From the NCBI GenBank assembly GCA_020746105.1, contig CM036619.1, positions 52,684,635-52,748,634 of the forward strand: a DNA stretch of 64,000 bases. The letters run 5' to 3'. This document shows, piece by piece, positions 61,862 to 64,000 of the stretch. A program made the position numbers and the translations under genes. How positions within the stretch are numbered: position 1 is the first letter of the stretch; each line of letters starts with the position of its first letter. The notes under the pieces were generated by a model. The model saw only the letters and a program-made list of their open reading frames with translations, did not search any database and was not told where the DNA came from. The stretch comes from Trogon surrucura. Taxonomy: Eukaryota; Chordata; Aves; Trogoniformes; Trogonidae.

Positions 61862-64000
61862 AACCTTTCCATCAACCATATTGCAACTAAGTGATGCTTC
61901 CTTACTCTACCTTGAAGAGTAGCATGACTGGCCTACTTTAAGTCTTCTCCTGTGTAAATTCCACTGCTCAGCATCCTTTCCCACTTCCAGGGCAATCTTT
62001 CTTAAGGGTATCTTTCTTAAGAGAAAGTGTCTTTCTTAAACCGTAACTGCCATAGTCAAAGAAAAATGTTAAAAGCCACAAGCAACATTAACAAATAAAC
62101 GAACTCATGTGTGGATAACACACGGGAGATGACACACACTTCCATCACTGCAGGTCTGTCAGTCTCACGATAACAAACTCCACACTGGCTTCTTGTTCTT
62201 CTGATGGCAACTTAGACTGGTTTAAAAAGAAACCTACACTGAGAAGGTAATGTCAGCACAAAATTTTTGTTTTCTGCATAGTGCTGTGATCAAAGTGTGC
62301 CAATCTGTGGTGCTTCTGAGCTTTACAGATTTAAAAAAAAAAAAAAGGGAAGAAATTCTCACTGTGAGACAGAGTAAAACCTTTCTAGCCCCAGAAGATG
62401 GAGTCTCCACTCATGTTTTACTTTCATAAAGATTTTTTGTCTGGTGGTAGACCCAACTAGGATTTTCGAAGGTGCAAACCAACTTAGATGTCCTTTGTCC
62501 CTTTGGAAATGTTATTGTGGAGCTCCAGAGAGACCACACACAGTCTGGGAAGGGGCACAGCTCTACATGCCTGCGCTCCAGTTATACCTGCCTGGGGCCG
62601 CCAGAAAGCAGGAGGTGGCCAGGAGACACCGTTCAGCCAGGAGCTCCAGCTGTGCCAGGCTCCCAGGTCCCATCCATTACTGAGGGTTCTGGGCATTCAT
62701 TACAATGGACGCATTTTGGGAAGCTCAGCATCTCTGTGACAATCTTTTCCTATGTCTGAACCACAATATTGTGTCTTCTCTAAAAGCTGCCGATGAAGCA
62801 AGTACTATTTTTGAGGGGAAATTGCTTTGGCATATCTCAGAATATCAGAAAAAACACTAGCAGAGAAAAACAGAGATTTAGGCACAGTTTGGCATGCCAT
62901 TCCCTTGACTCCTTTACTACGCAACTTTTCATAACTATGTCTCATCTGGGAAAAAGACACAAATCCGTTGTTTGTGGGAAGCTAGATAGTTAGTCACTCT
63001 AAATAACAACTTAGGAACTACAGCTAAAAACTAAATGGACTGGTAAACAGGAATTGCAAGACTGTGATTTTTGCTTCTTTATCCAGAGTTTCACACAGAT
63101 TAAATAAATGCTTAATTCCGCCCTTCTCTAGCAGTAGTTCACAAACCAGGGGTGGTTCATAATACCACACAGCTTGCTCACGGAGCTGTATTAAATCGTA
63201 ACATTTCTGTTTGCCTGCACTGATCATCCCCACTCAAATTTGGTATTTACTGGTTCATTTGTCCACAGCTTGGAGATCTACAGTTTAAGTCAGGTCAACC
63301 TAATGACCAGAAATGTAGCCAGTTGTTCATAAACAATTTTCCATTCAAATGCACAAGAGACTGATTTGGCAGCCCCTTAAGCTAACAGCACTCCTGCAAG
63401 AGCCGAGGTAAGAGGCATATTGAATAAAGCATTATTTCTTTTTACGCTGGAAAACGTTTACATTTTTCCTTAGCAAATAATCTATACATATGTACTTGGT
63501 TACAGATGAATTTCTGATTTCACACAGACTGTGGGCAAACACTGTGGTCAGACGTTGCTAGGAGCATGTATGTGTATAGCTGTTAGTCATCATGTTCTCC
63601 TATCTTTGTAGAGGACATACTTAAGAGTATATCATTCACCTCTTTTGTTTGCATTATGGATGGACCTGGCTGAGAGCAGCAGGAATGAACTTGAAACCTC
63701 GGTCATGAATGTGGATGATTACAAGAAGAATCTCAGCTAGGATGTTTGATCTCTCGAGCTTGGACGACAATTAGAGCAAAACTGAACAGCTTAAGTTTTT
63801 CTTTAATTAGTCTCTAGTCTGCAATGTATGGGGGTTCAGAGTTTAAATCAATTCTTACATAACTCATGTCCTCTTTTCTTTTTCCATCAATACTACTATT
63901 TCCATTGAAAAATATTTAGTTTTTAGAAAGGAGGGAAATGTGATAGTCATTTATTGCCCCCACACTGCTAAGAAATTCCATGCTTTTATGTGCAGGAAGC

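Larger units (their letters stand above)
25082..64000 (-). other. COLEC12: COLEC12 intron 1 (partial, 38.9 kb or more)
   Basis: Exon 2 starts in phase 2, so a coding exon must lie upstream. I scanned by eye for the expected 19-residue start (a plus-strand pattern complementary to FGYKRF codons, or an acidic Glu run) and found nothing convincing, nor a CpG-rich promoter. The whole stretch is therefore interpreted as intron 1. It contains CR1 pieces, one SINE, a local duplicate pair and microsatellites, listed separately. Part of it could instead be upstream intergenic DNA if exon 1 was missed. Confidence 0.7.
53463..64000. other. Intronic or upstream stretch, simple repeats only
   Basis: Apart from the CTCAT and AGAT/AAAT microsatellites, a short CA run near 56125 and a TA run near 56388, nothing is recognised. 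GC-richer patches at 60780-61130 and 62520-62680 have open frames without known homology. Confidence 0.5.

Noticed and set aside
1-64000. CRISPR arrays, bacterial operons or an integrated virus
   Set aside because: The sequence has vertebrate gene structure with introns and CR1 repeats. No spaced palindromic arrays were seen and no viral gene was recognised.

Overview
This is a bird nuclear genomic window, probably from a passerine. It holds most of one gene, COLEC12 (collectin-12, also CL-P1 or scavenger receptor with C-type lectin), on the minus strand. The bird assignment rests on several CR1 LINE fragments with the typical avian 3' end. It also rests on one composite SINE (44907-45089) with a tRNA-Ile-like head and a CR1 tail, the architecture of passerine TguSINE1. 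No bacterial features are present.

Layout. 1-8.7 kb is non-coding sequence downstream of COLEC12, with one CR1 tail, a minisatellite, a compact enhancer-like motif cluster (5397-5464), a 16-C run and a purine-rich microsatellite. 8.7-25.1 kb holds COLEC12 exons 2-9 and the 3' UTR, read right to left. All splice sites follow GT-AG and all exon phases agree. 25.1-64 kb has no recognisable exon and is interpreted as part of a very long first intron. It contains CR1 copies, the SINE, a fold-back CR1, a locally duplicated anonymous repeat and simple repeats. No CpG-rich promoter and no exon 1 was found, so the start codon and promoter should lie beyond position 64000.

The exons in the window encode 723 residues. 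If exon 1 supplies 19 residues, as in the human protein, the total is 742, the known length of human collectin-12. The domains in order are a cytoplasmic tail with a CxxC motif, one transmembrane helix, a glycosylated coiled-coil stalk, about 49 uninterrupted Gly-X-Y triplets with a basic ligand-binding cluster, and a C-type lectin domain with QPD and WND calcium/galactose motifs. The protein should be a trimeric type II membrane receptor for microbes, oxidised LDL and galactose-type glycans. Residue numbers below assume the 742-residue model. Exon numbering assumes that a single upstream exon carries the start codon.
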